Assembly: GCA_033964015.1 (NCBI GenBank)
Contig: CM066919.1
Span: forward strand, 6,228,101 to 6,292,100
Direction of reading: 5' to 3'
Source: Scolanthus callimorphus
Lineage: Eukaryota > Cnidaria > Anthozoa > Actiniaria > Edwardsiidae
Length of the DNA: 64,000 nucleotides
Under the pieces are notes generated by a model, which was not told where the DNA came from, did not search any database, and saw only the letters and a program-made list of their open reading frames with translations. The first letter of the stretch is position 1, and every line of letters starts with the position of its first letter. Below, piece by piece: positions 1-13,462 of the stretch. The translations under genes were made by a program, and so were the position numbers.

Positions 1-3000
1 CCTAGCGACCGGCCAGGTGCTTGTCAATCAATCTAGACCTCTCCTACGAGTTTCACCTCCATTTTTACGAGTTCAATTGGTTGCCGCGGTTTCAGGCGCT
101 CGTGCCCTTTTGGCGGGCTTTCGCTATTTCCCGCTCAAAACCCGGCCGTTTCGGGTTTTCCATTTTCCCGCCCCATTCAAAAAAGCCGTCTGAAACTATT
201 TCACCAGTGTTTAGAATCGTGCCGTCTTGGACCTTTTTCTATGCTTATATCTATCTACTCCGGTTTTTTCTTATTCAAATTTGCGGTTATTATCGATTCG
301 GGAAGCCATTATAATGTCAATCTCATTATGCATTCGCACTTCAGTTTGCGCGAATACGCGTCGCTGATTGGCTGTTGCCACCTGAGACAGATGGTTAGCG
401 TAGATATCAACCCCGGAAGATCTCACAGGAAAAAATCCCTCATTTGAAAATGCTAGGAGAAATTTTGACAGCTTTTTCGTCTGGCTTGTGTAACTTCCAT
501 TTCATAGTACGTCATATGTTAGACCAAGGGAAATAACTTTTAAGGGCACTCTCATCGCTTTAGAAGTGATCGAACAGCCCATGTTTGATCTTGGGATAAA
601 TTTAGCTGAGTGCCCACTTTTTCTGATTTAAATTTCAACAACTTTTTGATTTAGAAAGTCACATTTTTACTTTGATTATCGGATGAGTGGAGCTAGAAGA
701 AATGCAAAAGTTGGCAATTTTGTTCGGGCCAATCAGAATTTGGACTGGCGAACCTCGTAAGGTATCTAGAGTGAAGTTTACGTACTATTTATAAGGCATA
801 AACTTGTCAACAAACTTTAATCACGTATAGGCTCAATCGATGTTGGTCTTTCTTTTTTGATTTTACTTCATCAGTCACTGTCATCCAGTAAAAGCAGAGC
901 TCGATTATCTATATTTTACACATGTCTATCTGAACTGTAACTTTGAAAACTATTTGTCCCGCAAGTTCGTAAATCTACCCATCCACAAATATCTTTGCCC
1001 GAATTCTGACACCAAAAGTTTGAGGCTCTTTTAGGCAGAACTATTTTCTGGTATTGACCGAAATTAAGGAGAAATTCGGTAAGAATGCTTAAGGCAATTA
1101 GGGCCAGAGTTTTCCTGGTTGTGAAAAGGAAGAAGTCCAATATCTTGATATTGCACGATCGCGTATGTAAATAAGAAGTTCTGATGTCGTGCAAAGTTTT
1201 CGCAAACGGATTAAATCCATTTTCTAGAGAGAAAAGAATTTGCGTGTGTCTACTGCAGCTTCTTGAAAGTTGCGTTGCGTGCAGATATCTGAAGCTAGCG
1301 CCATTCAAATTTGAAATAACGCAAACATTAGTCCTTGTTTCAGGTCACGAAATTTAATTTCCCATAATTTCCAAAGTTTGTATTCATTGCGCAAGCTCTA
1401 TGAAATTTGAAGGCGACTTAGATACTGGTACCGGGCCGTGCAAAGCCGGCAAAATGATTTTGCCTTATTAACTATGATGTTTGCGACTTCGTTATCTGTG
1501 AGAAATATTGTTCATTATGTAATACAACCACCTATTGCAAATCCTTTAAGTTTACTAGTACCCTCTGTTCCCTAATAATATATGATCGTTCCCGCAGCTT
1601 CGAGATATCTTGCGGGTAGTTTACCCGTGTCATATTCAGTTATGAAACTAGACAAATTTTAGGAAACAGGTAAGCTCTTTAGAACCTGTAATGACCGCTG
1701 CGAGATCCTAAGTAAGTTGATATTTCTCACAACACTAGCCAGTAAGCGCCCTACGTGTAGTAATTTTCATTATTCAGTTCAAAAAGTAAACTTATCAAAG
1801 TTCCGAGCCAAAATCTGATGACTAACACTGGTGCATATTAGACATACCAAATTGTTATCAAGATCGATAATGAATCCTTCCGGCTCTGCTAAGCAACAGA
1901 ATAAATGAAATTCCCACCAGGCAAGATGAGATTTCTAGTTAGATATACTTAAAAATGTAGTGTATATATTCTTATTTGTACATGTAGTAATATATGTTAA
2001 TAGCTAAAGTTCAACGCAAAAGTTTGTGCGTATTTCAGTAGTGTAATGAAATTTGCCTTTTGCCTTGCGTAATTTCCCCGGACATTTAGTTAAATGATGC
2101 AAAGTTGATATAACTTGATGAGGCAGCAGTCTGATTTTGGCTTCGAAAGTTCGAAAATTCAGTAGCATAAGCGCTTCTTTTGGAGTTATAAGCGCGTGCT
2201 GAGCCGAATTATAACTTTGTTTGTACCAAGAAAACTTTCGCGAAGAAAGTACCACGCACCCATTCCGGAAGAAACTCCGGTTTAACTTACTTCATGTATT
2301 TATTAGCGTTTCAATTTTTTATGCAAGTGCAAAGTTGTCAATAAATTGTGTGACGTATATCCTACTTATTGCGAAAGATGTTTACAATTCCCCCTTTAGC
2401 TAAAGTAATTCGCAGAACAACAAAACGTGATCGAAATAACACCACAAGAGTCGAAAGAAACATCTGGATGTGGAATAACACAAATATTAATTTTAATTGG
2501 GCCTTATTTCTTATTTGAAAACAATTCATGCCAGCGAGGTGTAGAAATTCTAAATGTACGCAGGAGTTATTAAGCTTAGCGGGCGTTTAGCTCAATTCTT
2601 CGATTTTAACTTGTTTTTCTCCAACGCCTAACGGACGTGACTCATAGCTGACCTCACCATTTCAATTAAATATCCGACCCAAATTAGTATTTCACGTCGA
2701 AAAACATTCCGCTTATGTAATAACGCACTAACTGAATTTTGTGTGGGAAATATATCGTGTGATTTTACGAGAATCTCTTATTATTTAAGTGTAGTGATCG
2801 TCGAGAAAAAGACTCGGAGATATGATTTGATTTCCCGCCAACATGTCGTTCACATTTGGAAATGCTTGATGTTTTCCCCCTTTTTTGCTTGTCAAAATAT
2901 CATTGTAGCGTAGTATGTAAATGTGGTCGAGAAGCTTGTTACATGACACATAATATCACAGAATGAAAAGGGTACGCTTATGAAGAGTTTTGTATGACAA

Positions 3001-5779
3001 ATAATAGAGTTTTAAGTGGGGAATTTCCCAAGGTTTATTAAGTACAGCTTGAAAGCTTTGAACAATTTTTGGGAATTCTTTTTAGGCCCTCTCATTCCCT
3101 CTGTGTACAAGATGTTCTTTTTAATGAGGTTCATGGCTTGTCTCATTTTTAAACAGAAACAATATGCGTTACTGTGAAAATAAGCTTCGAATTACAGCTC
3201 TTAATATAGGCTCATTGAATTGACAACTAACACACTCATTTTGAATTCATATATTCTTTTTTTATAATGAGCAACCGGAAGGAAAACAAAACACGATTCG
3301 GCATCTTTTAACTACATTGAAAAGATAGCGTTTCCACACTTTTTGATCTAACCTCTGATATATCTAAAATCAAATTGAATTTGGTTATGAACTATTCACT
3401 TTAAGGCGTCAGTTCCAGCCATTATACTTTACTTGACTTAACAATTTCACTTAATAAACTTCACTTTAGTTCTAGCTTTCCAAACGTGGTTTAATTTGAA
3501 TTTTGATTATATGATTTAGCACCAATGTCTGTAGGAGGTCTTATATCAGCTTTTCCTCCTAAATGTTATCTTCATTTGATTGGCATTAGTGTTTCTATGA
3601 GAATCTAAACACGGTTGTGGTTTGGGCTATGGCGATATCGCTGAAAACCATGAGAAACCCGATACGAATACGAGAGACCATAAAATGATCGATTCACTCA
3701 TCAACAGGTGTTTTTGGACGAACCGCCAAAGAGAGGCCTTTCAGTCGCAATTTCGGGCTTTCTTCAGACATCTTTTATCAAAGTCAGACATTTTTGTGCC
3801 TATTCTCATTAAACAAATCGCCCACAAAACCTTCATACCCATTATGAACCTCGAATAGAAGTAAAAGTCTGTATTTTCAGGCAAATGTGGGCGATACTGT
3901 AGTAAAATTCGGGGCATGTTTTTACTCGAAATCGACTCAAAAGTCGATTGAAGCATTTTCACTTTTCTGCACTTTATTCAGCTATCCACAGTGACAGAAA
4001 ATCCCTTTTTCCCTTTGTTGCTAGGGGCATGTTGAACTAAACGTTTTTTATTAATAGTCTGCTAACTTGGAGAAATTACAGCTTTGGGAAATAACTAAGA
4101 TGAACTGCATGACACGAGTTTATTACAAATGGAAAATAGTTATTTTTAAGCGTTATTTTTAAAAATGCTAATACCAATCTAGAATAGACTAAGCAATGTT
4201 TTGAAAAATTTAGCAGTTAGACAAACTTTTACTTGTTTGCGTAGCCTATGCATTCATAACTCACCTCTCTTCATGTACACTCTAATAAATATCATTATCT
4301 TTTATTTATATTTCAAAATAACTTCTTTCGGTTGACAGAACTTCCGTTTGTGATATGGACATTTATTATTCAGTGTTCAATCCACTAAATTACTAGATAT
4401 TAAATCACCTTGGGCATTGGGACGAAAATCATTTCCGCTTACCGACACATTCACACACATGACTTCCTATTACTTAAACCATTGGAAATGTTCTCAAGTA
4501 TTATACAATCAAACTGCAAATGAATTGGGTGTACTTAATGCGTTATTGAAGATATACAAATTTTAGTTTTAGCTGATGTTAACTTCCAGTGGATTGAAAT
4601 TATTGGAAGGGAAAATTAATTTACTTACAAAACGTGAACAAGTTGTCGAGTTTACCTTTGTTCCTTATTTTTCTCACATCAATCCATTTAGTTTATTTAT
4701 TTATTTTTGCTTCGTCAATGTCTTGTAGCACTTTTATGTTATACTCTTCTAAGACAAGATAAAGAACAAGATATTTTTATTATTATTAAAAGCAGAACTG
4801 CCTTGTTTACCCCGGTTGCAAACTTGTCACAATACAAAATGGCGCCGACATCTATCCCTAATTCGCAAAGAGCTCTTCTTGAATGACATTTAAAAAGCTG
4901 GTTTCATAAAAACCGAACCAACAAGCTATGTTTCTTCCTGCAGAATTTATGAGCTGTCAAAGCCTTTGAACAGTCATAACAAATTTCCTCCAGTCACCAC
5001 TTTATTGATTTTCGGATGTTATTGGATGGTTCATATAGTTATACCTTAATTTGTGGAAAGCCTTGAGTTGTTTTGACCCCATCGACGCTAGTCTAGTACA
5101 AACCCTGAGGCATTTGAAATAGACCACTTAGGGATTTTGCTTCCATTCGTACTTAGCGTTCATATCGCAATACTGACTTGTATCAAGTTACTCCTTTGGT
5201 CGATCTTTTGGTTTCAGGGTTAGATTTCGCATTATCTGATTAATTCGTTAATGTGCATTCAGTGGGCGCCGCCTTCTGATTCCAACAGCCGTTTTTCTCG
5301 ACTGCTTTTTCTTAGACAGACGGCAATCTCGAGCAATTCGCGCACGAAAACAGCTTTCAATCTGAAATATCAACAAAAGGTGGTCGCTTGTATAATGATG
5401 TCAAACATGCAACAACAACTGCAATAATAACATACCACACCTATGACGCCTATTTTAGCGTTTTTAGGGTTTATTACAGCGAACGTAGCGTTTGGCCATC
5501 CGGCGCTGCCGCAGGTATTGGGGAAGATTGCTTCAGAGTTTTGACGTTCCTATAGCGGCCAAGGAAACCCAAAGCTTCGATGAATACTGCGCGCGCTTTA
5601 TACATTTTGCCAGTACATAAAAAAGAAACGATCTACTTTGTTTCTGTGAATGATTTTGATAAAATATCCCTGCGTGATTTTTATGAAGGGTGAAGAGTTT
5701 CAGACGTGAGTCAATGATGGGATTCATCGTTCGTCTGTGGAATGAGTGAAACAATAATAAGTGAATAGTTGGTTGAATG
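1..5779. other. gene-free AT-rich stretch
   Basis: I see no supportable gene, RNA or clear transposon terminus here. Open frames do not exceed 130 codons, show no recognisable domain, and most lack a convincing ATG. The first 450 bases are richer in G+C than the rest. Repeats could be present but too diverged to recognise by eye. Confidence 0.6.
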
Positions 5780-5992
5780 TAGACAAAACCGGCTAACGGT
5801 GTTTGCATTTGTTGCCACCAATTCAGATCATGTGACGATTCCTTTGGGTGGATACAATTGTCAAATTTGTCTCACTCGACCGAGTGCACGAGTGTATGTG
5901 CAGAACTAACAAAAGTATCCACCCAAAGAAATCATCACATGATTTGAATTGGGTGGCAGCAAGATGTTAACACCGTTAGCCGATTTTGTCTA
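5780..5992. mobile_element. 213-bp foldback MITE
   Basis: Long imperfect inverted repeats start TAGACAAAACCGGCTAACGG on the left and end with the near reverse complement at 5992. Each arm is about 75 bases and continues through a CCCAATTCAGATCATGTGA-like stretch. A second copy, with a shortened left arm, lies at 20318-20952. There is no coding capacity, so this is a non-autonomous DNA element. I found no clear target duplication, and the superfamily is unknown. Confidence 0.75.
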
Positions 5993-7361
5993 TTCAGAAT
6001 GTGATGTTTCATTTGGGAGATTTACAGTGTTCATTTTGTACACACTTTCGCGCACTCCATCGTGATTGAGAAATTATACAACAGTATCCTCACGAACAAG
6101 TAATTACAGATCTGAAGCGATGTAAACACCGTTACCCGTTTGTGTCTATTTGCATGTTTACGGTGCCGAATAATACGGGCCGGCACAGACTAGGTTACAA
6201 GTCCCAGGAACCAGTCGTAGACACTAGCGGATCTAGGGGAGAGTCGGGGGGAGGGGCGATGCCCCCCCTTAAAGTGAAAATATGTGAGCAAATTTTGAAG
6301 TAAGGTTATCTTTTGCCGAATGTTTTATATAACGCTGCCCTCTCCTTCGGCGATGTGCCCCTTCCTTCACAAATGTCTGCATCCGCCACGGCTGCCAGGA
6401 TAAGTCTCTAGTGTAAACTAGTGAGGGGACGAGTCCCTGAAGCAAGTTGCATTGCACCGTACTCTCAACAAAACATGCAACAAGTCAGTCCCACAAATTT
6501 AACTGAAATTTAGTGCCTGCGACCGAATTTCGAAAAACACGGTAGTACACATAGTGGACTTGTCCCCGTAGCTATTCCATGGGACTAGTCCTTTTGATAC
6601 CCTAGAGTGTACCGAGCGCATTAAATGGTCAACAGTCAACCTTTCGTCGCGTGTTCTGAAGCATCGGCCAGGCGCATGCGAAGCAGGATGTTTGATAAAT
6701 TTGAGTTTAGTTTTCAAAAGTTCCTCAGTAGCTGCTTGGAATTTCTGGGATATGAATATTTCTGTTGAACTTATTGTGAGTGCTCGAACTGGAAAAATGT
6801 TCTGTTAGCTTTCCCTCCCATATGTGGCAAAGCTTATAGATAAAATGAAAAATAAATTGTGCGTCCAATTATGTCCAGATATAGTAGGTAATTACAGACC
6901 CATCACTGCTTACAAAGAATTTCAGTGGTCTCCGATCAATTTCAAATTAATTACCTTATTTATTCAGATACCAAGTAGACGTTATTCTTCCATCTGGACC
7001 AGCTGCAAGTCATTTGCCCTTATTAATTATGCCCTCCATTCAGTGGTAATGTATATATTGGTGTAGCTGTTTTAAATGATAATCAATTCCATTATCAGTT
7101 TCATTATAGTGTGAAAGACCACTCGGACACATCTAACATTTAAAAAAAAACATTATTAAGGGCACATAACATACCTTTTCGTCAGAAAACCTGTTTCTCA
7201 CTCCCTTTCGCTGTTGCATGGCTGGCAAAAAGACCAGAAAGCCTCTTGCTGGAAACTTTTGTTGTATTTCACCTTAGCTAACAACATTCAGGTGTACTTG
7301 CGAATTTATTCTAATTTTAAACTTATGTTTGGGAAATCGTTTATCGTTACTGGTTATTTTT
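5993..7361. other. no gene seen
   Basis: Mixed non-coding sequence. A G-rich patch at 6230-6275 resembles a decayed repeat. No open frame exceeds 80 codons and no domain is recognisable. Confidence 0.5.
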
Positions 7362-7630
7362 ACACCGTTGTTGCATCGCGACCCACGTTTTCAAAAACAT
7401 CAAATTATGTTTTGACTTTTTGACTTTGCTGTTCCGCCAATCAAACTATCTGAGCCAATGAAACTCTCGCCTGTTTCGCCAAGTGCAGTCAACTGGCTTT
7501 TCTCTCAACTAAAAACCAGACAACGTCGCGCCGGAAAGCCAGGCGACTGCATTAGGCGAAACAGGGCAATAATTTGATTGGCTCATAAGGTTTGACTGGC
7601 GGGTCGCGATGCAACGATTTTAGCTGTAAC
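7362..7630. mobile_element. MITE ending in GTTGCATCGCGACCC
   Basis: The left arm carries GTTGCATCGCGACCC near 7370 and the right arm its reverse complement near 7605. Inside are further inverted stretches around GCCAATCAAACT and TTTGATTGGC. A sister copy is at 54781-55030 and a half copy at 17982-18077. The repeated CCAAT-like words are part of the element. No coding capacity. Confidence 0.75.
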
Positions 7631-7948
7631 ATTTTCAGCTTATTTTAGTTCTTTTTTGCTTGTTTTGTCGCATGGCTGGCTGGGAATATTACCCCTGTTT
7701 CATTCTTGGTCAATTTATTCCGATCTACCTTCTCCTGCCAAAAGTTCAGAAAAATTTTGCTCTCTACAGAGATGCCAACGTCAAGTGAACAAAAAGCGTG
7801 AGATTCACGATTTTCCCAGAAATATTGGCGGGAGTTATACAGAGGATATTACACAGTGGCGCGAAGATATAAGTTTAATTTTCGAGTGGCAAGAACAATA
7901 TTTTACCAAGAGTACATAAATAAGAGTGTACAACATGATAATAGGGCT

Positions 7949-8234
7949 TGAGAGAACCTTTAGACAGACCTAGTTATTTTTAGATTGGCACTTAGTCTTC
8001 TTTATACATCCCCTAGGGTAACGCACAGAGAACAACAAAGGCAGAAAACAATAGGCCTAATTAAAGAATACAGTCTTGCAAGAGCGTGCGTATCGGTTGA
8101 GCGGTTGTAAATACCGAAGTTATAATGAGCTACTGATCAAATGAATTTGATTGGCTACAAAAGCAATAGCATTATAATTCAGCGAGAAAAACAGTTCTAA
8201 AAATAACTAGGTCTGTACAAAGGATCTCTCACGA
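7949..8234. mobile_element. inverted-repeat element, about 286 bp
   Basis: The left arm has GACAGACCTAGTTATTTTTA near 7963. The right arm has TAAAAATAACTAGGTCTG near 8197. The arms continue outward as imperfect matches around GAGAGAACCTTT and AAAGGATCTCTC. No open frame of note; family unknown. Confidence 0.65.
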
Positions 8235-9011
8235 ATGCTGTATTGGAGTTGTTCACTCTTAATTATGAACTCTTGATTTTACGAATGAGCGCAGCGAATG
8301 AGTAAAATATTGTTTTTGACACGAGAAAATAAAACTCATATCTCCAAGCCACCGTGTAATTTCTTTTTATTATATAGACAAACCAGAAAAAAATATTCCA
8401 AATTGATTTCCAAGCATTTTGTTTGGACCGATATCCTCAGAAAATATGTCACTGAGGACCCGGATGTAGCTTCGTATGAGATCTACGAGTGGCGTATTTC
8501 CCAGTAAAAACACTCGTGTCTATATAATAAAAGGGAACATGAGAAAAAATCCCTGAAATTCAAGCGGGAGAAACATCTGAAAAGCGTGAGAGTTAGCATC
8601 CTTGTCTCTACACGCTTAGAAACGACTAAATTAGCTGTTTCGAGCTGTTGTAACGCATTTTATCGAAGGTTGACTGAGTATTGCAGCTAATGAGGCCTAA
8701 GTGCTGTAAAAAGAGAACGTCTGGAATAGCTACTACCGATGTTAATGAAAAGAGCGACCACAAATTAGTCAAATTTCCAAGTTTGAGGAACGTAAGTTAA
8801 AGCGCCCTAGCCAGTGTTATCGCGTTCAATCGATATTAGAACAAAGTTTTATTCTTCATTTACTGTATTCAATCCTCCCGATAAATACTGGCGAAGATAT
8901 TATACAGTAAAAACCCGCATAAACGAACAAGTGGATTAAGAACACTCAGGCTGAAATTTGGCTCAGAAGGTACCTTATACTAACACGTGCAGGCCTGAAA
9001 AATGAAAATTG

Positions 9012-9427
9012 CCCGGGGGGGACTCCCATATTTTTTGGTCGGGGAAGATTGTCGTATCTTTTAGGGGTTAAATCACGGTGGTTTGGTCTCTTTTAGGGGT
9101 GATCTTGGTCTTCAATAAATTTTAGGGAGATTGGTATCTTTTAGGGCCGAAACTGTGTCTAAATCGTTTTTTCCATGATGGTGCTTCTAAAAACCGTGCA
9201 AGAAAGAGAGATTAATCAACGAGAAGACGATAAATTAGAAACACGGAAATTTCTTGATGGGTATCTTTCACCTGTTAACTGTGTCCTTCGCGCCTACTTG
9301 GCACATAAGACCTCATCTTTTAAGGTAATAAATTTTTGAGCCACGCCATGGCCCGCCATGTTTGGTATCTTTAGGAGTGAAACTGAAAATTTCCGACGAT
9401 CATCCCCGACAAAAAAATATGGGAGGG
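9012..9427. mobile_element. G-capped foldback element, copy 1
   Basis: This starts CCCGGGGGGGACTCCC and ends with GACGATCATCCCC followed by ATATGGGAGGG. The interior repeats TCTTTTAGGG or its complement in both arms. The flank reads GAAAATTG on the left and GAAATTG on the right, a likely target duplication with one base lost. The terminal C run of the right end is missing. See the 35014, 35496, 47799 and 53324 copies. Confidence 0.75.
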
Positions 9428-10068
9428 AAATTGTTCTTGTATAAGAAAGTGGCTGGCAGTTAGATTCGAGTACAGTAAGCTACTGTGATAGAGTACTAAG
9501 CTGATCAATATTGCACAACAATATTGTATATATTTTACACTTCTTACTCAAACATCTAAACATCCACTGTCTTGAAACCAATAATAATAAATATGAATAG
9601 ACAATGTAATTGTGTATATATTTTACAAATATATTCTACAGCAGGTACTGCAATGGGGATTTCCAGGGTGCATTTAGCAATTTTTGGGAATTAACTAATT
9701 GTTTTTACTAAATGACTGTTACGTTCTGCCAATCACATTCTTTATTTTGACTGTTGGTAGTGTATGCAGTATTTGATGTTAAGAAACAATTTTAAGAACA
9801 CCTTAAGAACATTTTCAGACTGATTTTGCAGAAAACACCCAATGTATAAGAACAAAATCAGCCTAAATCCCCAAAACACCTGTTCTTTTATGCGTGTTTT
9901 TACTGTATTTGAGTGGACACGTTTTGACGTACCAAAAATCTACGTAGCTAAAATGTATCAATACCCTGAGAAAAGCACCAGAGTTAGTAAACTGACTACA
10001 TATGACTCCCAATATTTTTGGTCGAGGCAGGAGTGTATTCCCTTAGAGGAATAGTTGTTTTGGTTCTA

Positions 10069-10322
10069 CAGCCGATTGCGTTTGAGCGTTTTACCCTAAC
10101 AGTTCACACGTTATGTTTGAACGTTTGAAAGTTGCGTTGTGAGACAAAAGTCGAACGTTTCCAAGGGCAACCGCCATTTGTATTTTTCACTGACCAATCA
10201 GAGAGGACAGAACTCTTTGGTTCGCCATAGAAACGTCTCGTTTCATCCTAGAAACGCAACTTTCAAACGTTCAAACTTAACGCGCGAACTGTTAGGGTAA
10301 AACGGTCAAACGCAATCGGCTG
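10069..10322. mobile_element. Tc1/mariner-type MITE, 254 bp
   Basis: The ends are CAGCCGATTGCGTTTGA and its reverse complement, flanked on both sides by TA (10067-10068 and 10323-10324). The inverted repeats run for about 70 bases per arm with few mismatches. CAG...CTG termini with a TA duplication are typical of Tc1/mariner non-autonomous elements. No transposase remains. Confidence 0.82.
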
Positions 10323-10676
10323 TATGTGAACTACTTTTTACCGGGGGGTGGGGATGCCAGGGGGAATTTGTTCGATTGCGCACATGCGTTTTGCTTTACA
10401 GTTACAGCATAGCTGTGTATAATTAGATCTAAATTTATTCTAACGAAACAAGACCAACTTTGTGGTTAGCCCGGAGCTATTTTACATCCGTGAGGTGCCC
10501 CCGGTTCCATGCGAAAAGGGCCCAAGTTCCGCCCTCGCCTCCAACCAGACTTGCGCATGCGTATCTGGGTTCCGGTTCCGTGTTGATAGCCTTATTCATA
10601 GCCAACCCCTAAGGGTCGCGGGGCTAAGAAGCGTAGTCAAAATAACCCCCTAGCGCGTCCGTCCTTGAAAGCATGG

Positions 10677-10699
10677 AGGGGGGGGGGGGGGGGGGGGGT
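10677..10699. repeat. poly-G run
   Basis: An almost pure G tract of about 22 bases, with no matching C run nearby. It may be a fragment of a G-capped element or a simple repeat. Confidence 0.6.
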
Positions 10700-11039
10700 G
10701 GACTCTATCTGTTACTTATTTTATTTGAGTGTTCTTGATAGCAATGTATGTGGGGTTTTTGACGAGTTAAGTGTAATTCTGTGCTTAGCCTATACGATAC
10801 GATATATTCTACATAAACAAAACAGGTTGTGAAGAGAGACGCATACTAGTTTATTGGAGACTAGATACAAACAGAATTGGCAGTTTTGACGATGTTGCGC
10901 ACGAAACATAAATGGGATGAGAGCAATGCTTTTCTGTTTTGAATAACAAAAGCCGTCTTCGCCAAAACGAGTCGGAATGGCTCAAGGGTATTGTTCTCAC
11001 AACATCGTGAAAACGGCCAATTACACAGGGAATTTCTGC

Positions 11040-11180
11040 AGAAACTCATCCATGGGAAAAGCTGAATTTCCCAAGGCACACGCATGGGAAGTGTTCGGAA
11101 TTCACAAGGATAGCCATGGGAAATCCGAACACTTCACATTTTTCTACCATGGGAAATTCAGCTCTTCCCATGGGTTTCTG
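11040..11180. repeat. palindrome built on CCATGGGAAA
   Basis: CATGGGAAA or TTTCCCATG occurs repeatedly. The left arm (CCATGGGAAAAGCTGAATTT) mirrors the right arm (AAATTCAGCTCTTCCCATGG). An inner pair around AGTGTTCGGA and TCCGAACACTT is also inverted. It is probably a short MITE, since no open frame is conserved. Confidence 0.65.
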
Positions 11181-11326
11181 AACGGTGATAGCAGGCTCTG
11201 GCGGCAGACGATCAAGGGGCGATCTGATTGGCTAAAATGCTCGTATGCCATTGTGAAACCTGAAGTCACGGATGAAAGAATGACCATATATGGACGTCCT
11301 AGAATCTAGGATTTCCGGTGTGTCGA

Positions 11327-11533
11327 ATAGACATCCTCGGCTTGGGCGTAATGTTTTCCCATTTCAGATCACGTGGCATCACTTATATGTTTCTGGTGGC
11401 ATTCAATTGAATAATCTATCTTTGTTTGGGATGCTTTCCTTCGGTGCGTAGCAGAAAAAGAAAGAACAATATTCTTGGCAATGCCATGTGATCTTAAATG
11501 GGAAAACATTACGCCAAAGCCGAGGAGGTCTAT
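11327..11533. mobile_element. MITE with ATAGAC termini, copy 1
   Basis: The left end is ATAGACATCCTCGGCTTGGG and the right end its near reverse complement ending GGTCTAT. The arms extend about 55 bases through TGTTTTCCCATTT. The same termini bound a 473-bp copy at 20366-20838, so this is a mobile family. Confidence 0.78.
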
Positions 11534-11690
11534 ACCAGAGCCTCACAGCCAGGGAGCCAGCTTGACCGTGACGCTGTGGTGACGAGAATGGGCTGTTGTT
11601 CACGCAATTTCACTCTCAGATCACTTTCGGGAAATTAAGGTTGATTCTTTCCAATTTCTTATGGGTTGGGTGGGGGATTACGACCGATAA

Positions 11691-11905
11691 AGCCAGGTGC
11701 ACACTAGCGACATAACGACATAAGGACGTTATGTTGCAACGAAAAAAGTAATTGAAACAATTAATATTTTCCATGGATCTTCATTAGATTATTTCACCAA
11801 AGCAATCTTATGTTATTTTGTGACGACTTCAACTTCTTGAAACCACTAAATTTTGTTCGCGTGACATTTTTCTTATGTCATTATGTCGCAAGTGTGCACC
11901 AGGCT
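11691..11905. mobile_element. MITE with AGCC(T/A)GGT termini
   Basis: The left end is AGCCAGGTGCACACTAGCGA and the right end mirrors it as GTGTGCACCAGGCTTAAG. The inner arms carry GACATAACGACATAAG-like inverted words. The terminal AAGCC-GGT is shared with the 14995-15104 palindrome. Confidence 0.72.
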
Positions 11906-12044
11906 TAAGAGAATTTCGCGACGAAAACTGTCGACTTTGCCGACATTGCAGAACTTCAATCTCGTTCCCAGAGTGCCTACTCCACGGTTTGCTGTTTGTC
12001 GTAGGTTCTGGCGCCAGACAATCATAGGCCGATTCTGATTGGCC

Positions 12045-12304
12045 AATAGAGCGGTTTTCACATGATTGTCGTGTAAACAATCGCAATTGAGCAATCACTA
12101 GCCAATCAGAATCGAGAGAAATCACGACTTTGCTCCTAAATGGCTTTTTTCTCAGCCAATTGCAAACCGAACCAATTACTAAGTAAATCACAATTGTATT
12201 TACTACAGAATTTGATTGGCTGAGAAAAACGAGTAGCCAATGAGAACGCAAGGCAATCGCAATTACATAACAAGTCTTGACAGTTATGTGAAAACCACTC
12301 TATT
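12045..12304. mobile_element. MITE with AATAGAG termini, 260 bp
   Basis: The left end is AATAGAGCGGTTTTCACAT and the right end mirrors it (ATGTGAAAACCACTCTATT). The interior has further inverted CCAATCAG/CTGATTGG-like words. No coding capacity; the flanks do not show a clear duplication. Confidence 0.75.
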
Positions 12305-12412
12305 TTCATTCGCTATTTTGAAATTCGCCTAACGGACAAAGACGATATTATACTGGAAAAGCAGTACTTACGTAAACCCGGCTTACCCTTCAGTATTACG
12401 TAAACCCTTACC

Positions 12413-12699
12413 AGAAACTTATAACTTAGTTGAAACATGTAACGGCGAACCAAGCTGTGGATTATTCGTGGATCTCGATGGCTAACCCAAGCAGGTTTTC
12501 TTTTCATAATATTTCATTTTTCGCTCAAATAAAGTAGAGCAACATGGTACGTTATAATATACTAACATTTAACATCTTGAAGTCTTGCAACAACATTTTT
12601 TTCAAAATCTGTTCAATTGTTTATTCTGCGAATATTCCGCAGCTTGGCACTAAAGCAATGTATGTTTGTTACACGTTTCAACTCACTTATATGTTTCTG
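12413..12699. repeat. dispersed inverted-repeat element, copy 1
   Basis: The arms AGAAACTTATAACTTAGTTG and CAACTCACTTATATGTTTCT are inverted. The whole segment, including TGCGAATATTCCGCAGCTT, recurs at 30317-30628 with scattered substitutions, which shows a mobile origin. Confidence 0.72.
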
Positions 12700-13462
12700 C
12701 CCTTACCTAATTTGCAAGGTCTTTATAAGTTTTATTTCCTTTACGATAATGGCAGGAATATTCAACAGAACTTGCAGATGTTCGAGAAGCATCGTTCTCT
12801 TGGTCGCCATTTTGTTTTTTCTCTGCCATAGTGCCTGATGAGGAATTTGAACAAATCCACAGGCAGCCCACACGGATTCGTTACTCCTGTGGATTTGTCT
12901 TACACAGGGAACCCACTCACTCCTAGTGAAACTTGCGGGGCTTTCACATGGCCCGTCCCCCGCACCGGGCGAATTTATTTTTTACGCCCACTTCAAGATG
13001 GCGGCTAGCTAGTATAAATATTCATTATGATTCACATATTCTCGTTCTACGAGTGAATGAAAAGGAGGGTGTTGACCTGCGAACTCTCTCGTAGCTCATG
13101 TGTAAGATGTTGGGTTATGAATAATTAATTTACACAGGGTTGAGGGTTCGCACCACCATGAATGCTTTTCCTTTTTTCTTAATAACTTGCCTGAAAATTT
13201 TCTAAGTGCCATGAAGTGGGCGTAAATAAAAAAATCGCCCGCACCGGTTAGAAACTCAGGAAAAATCCGTATGAAAGACACATGTTAGAGATAAATGTTT
13301 GTTGTCGTAAAATGCGACGTATAAGACCTTTCCGATTTAGCGGAATATAGGCGGAATTGGCATATAATATTCCGCGGCTATATTCCGCGTTATCTTGTTG
13401 CGATTTCAAGTTGAAATGTGTCTGGATTTATATCCAAATCGAAAGCTCTGTAACTGCACGTA

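Noticed and set aside
916..1308. 130-codon minus-strand open frame
   Set aside because: It begins at a TTG rather than ATG, shows no recognisable domain, and lies in gene-free AT-rich DNA; probably chance.
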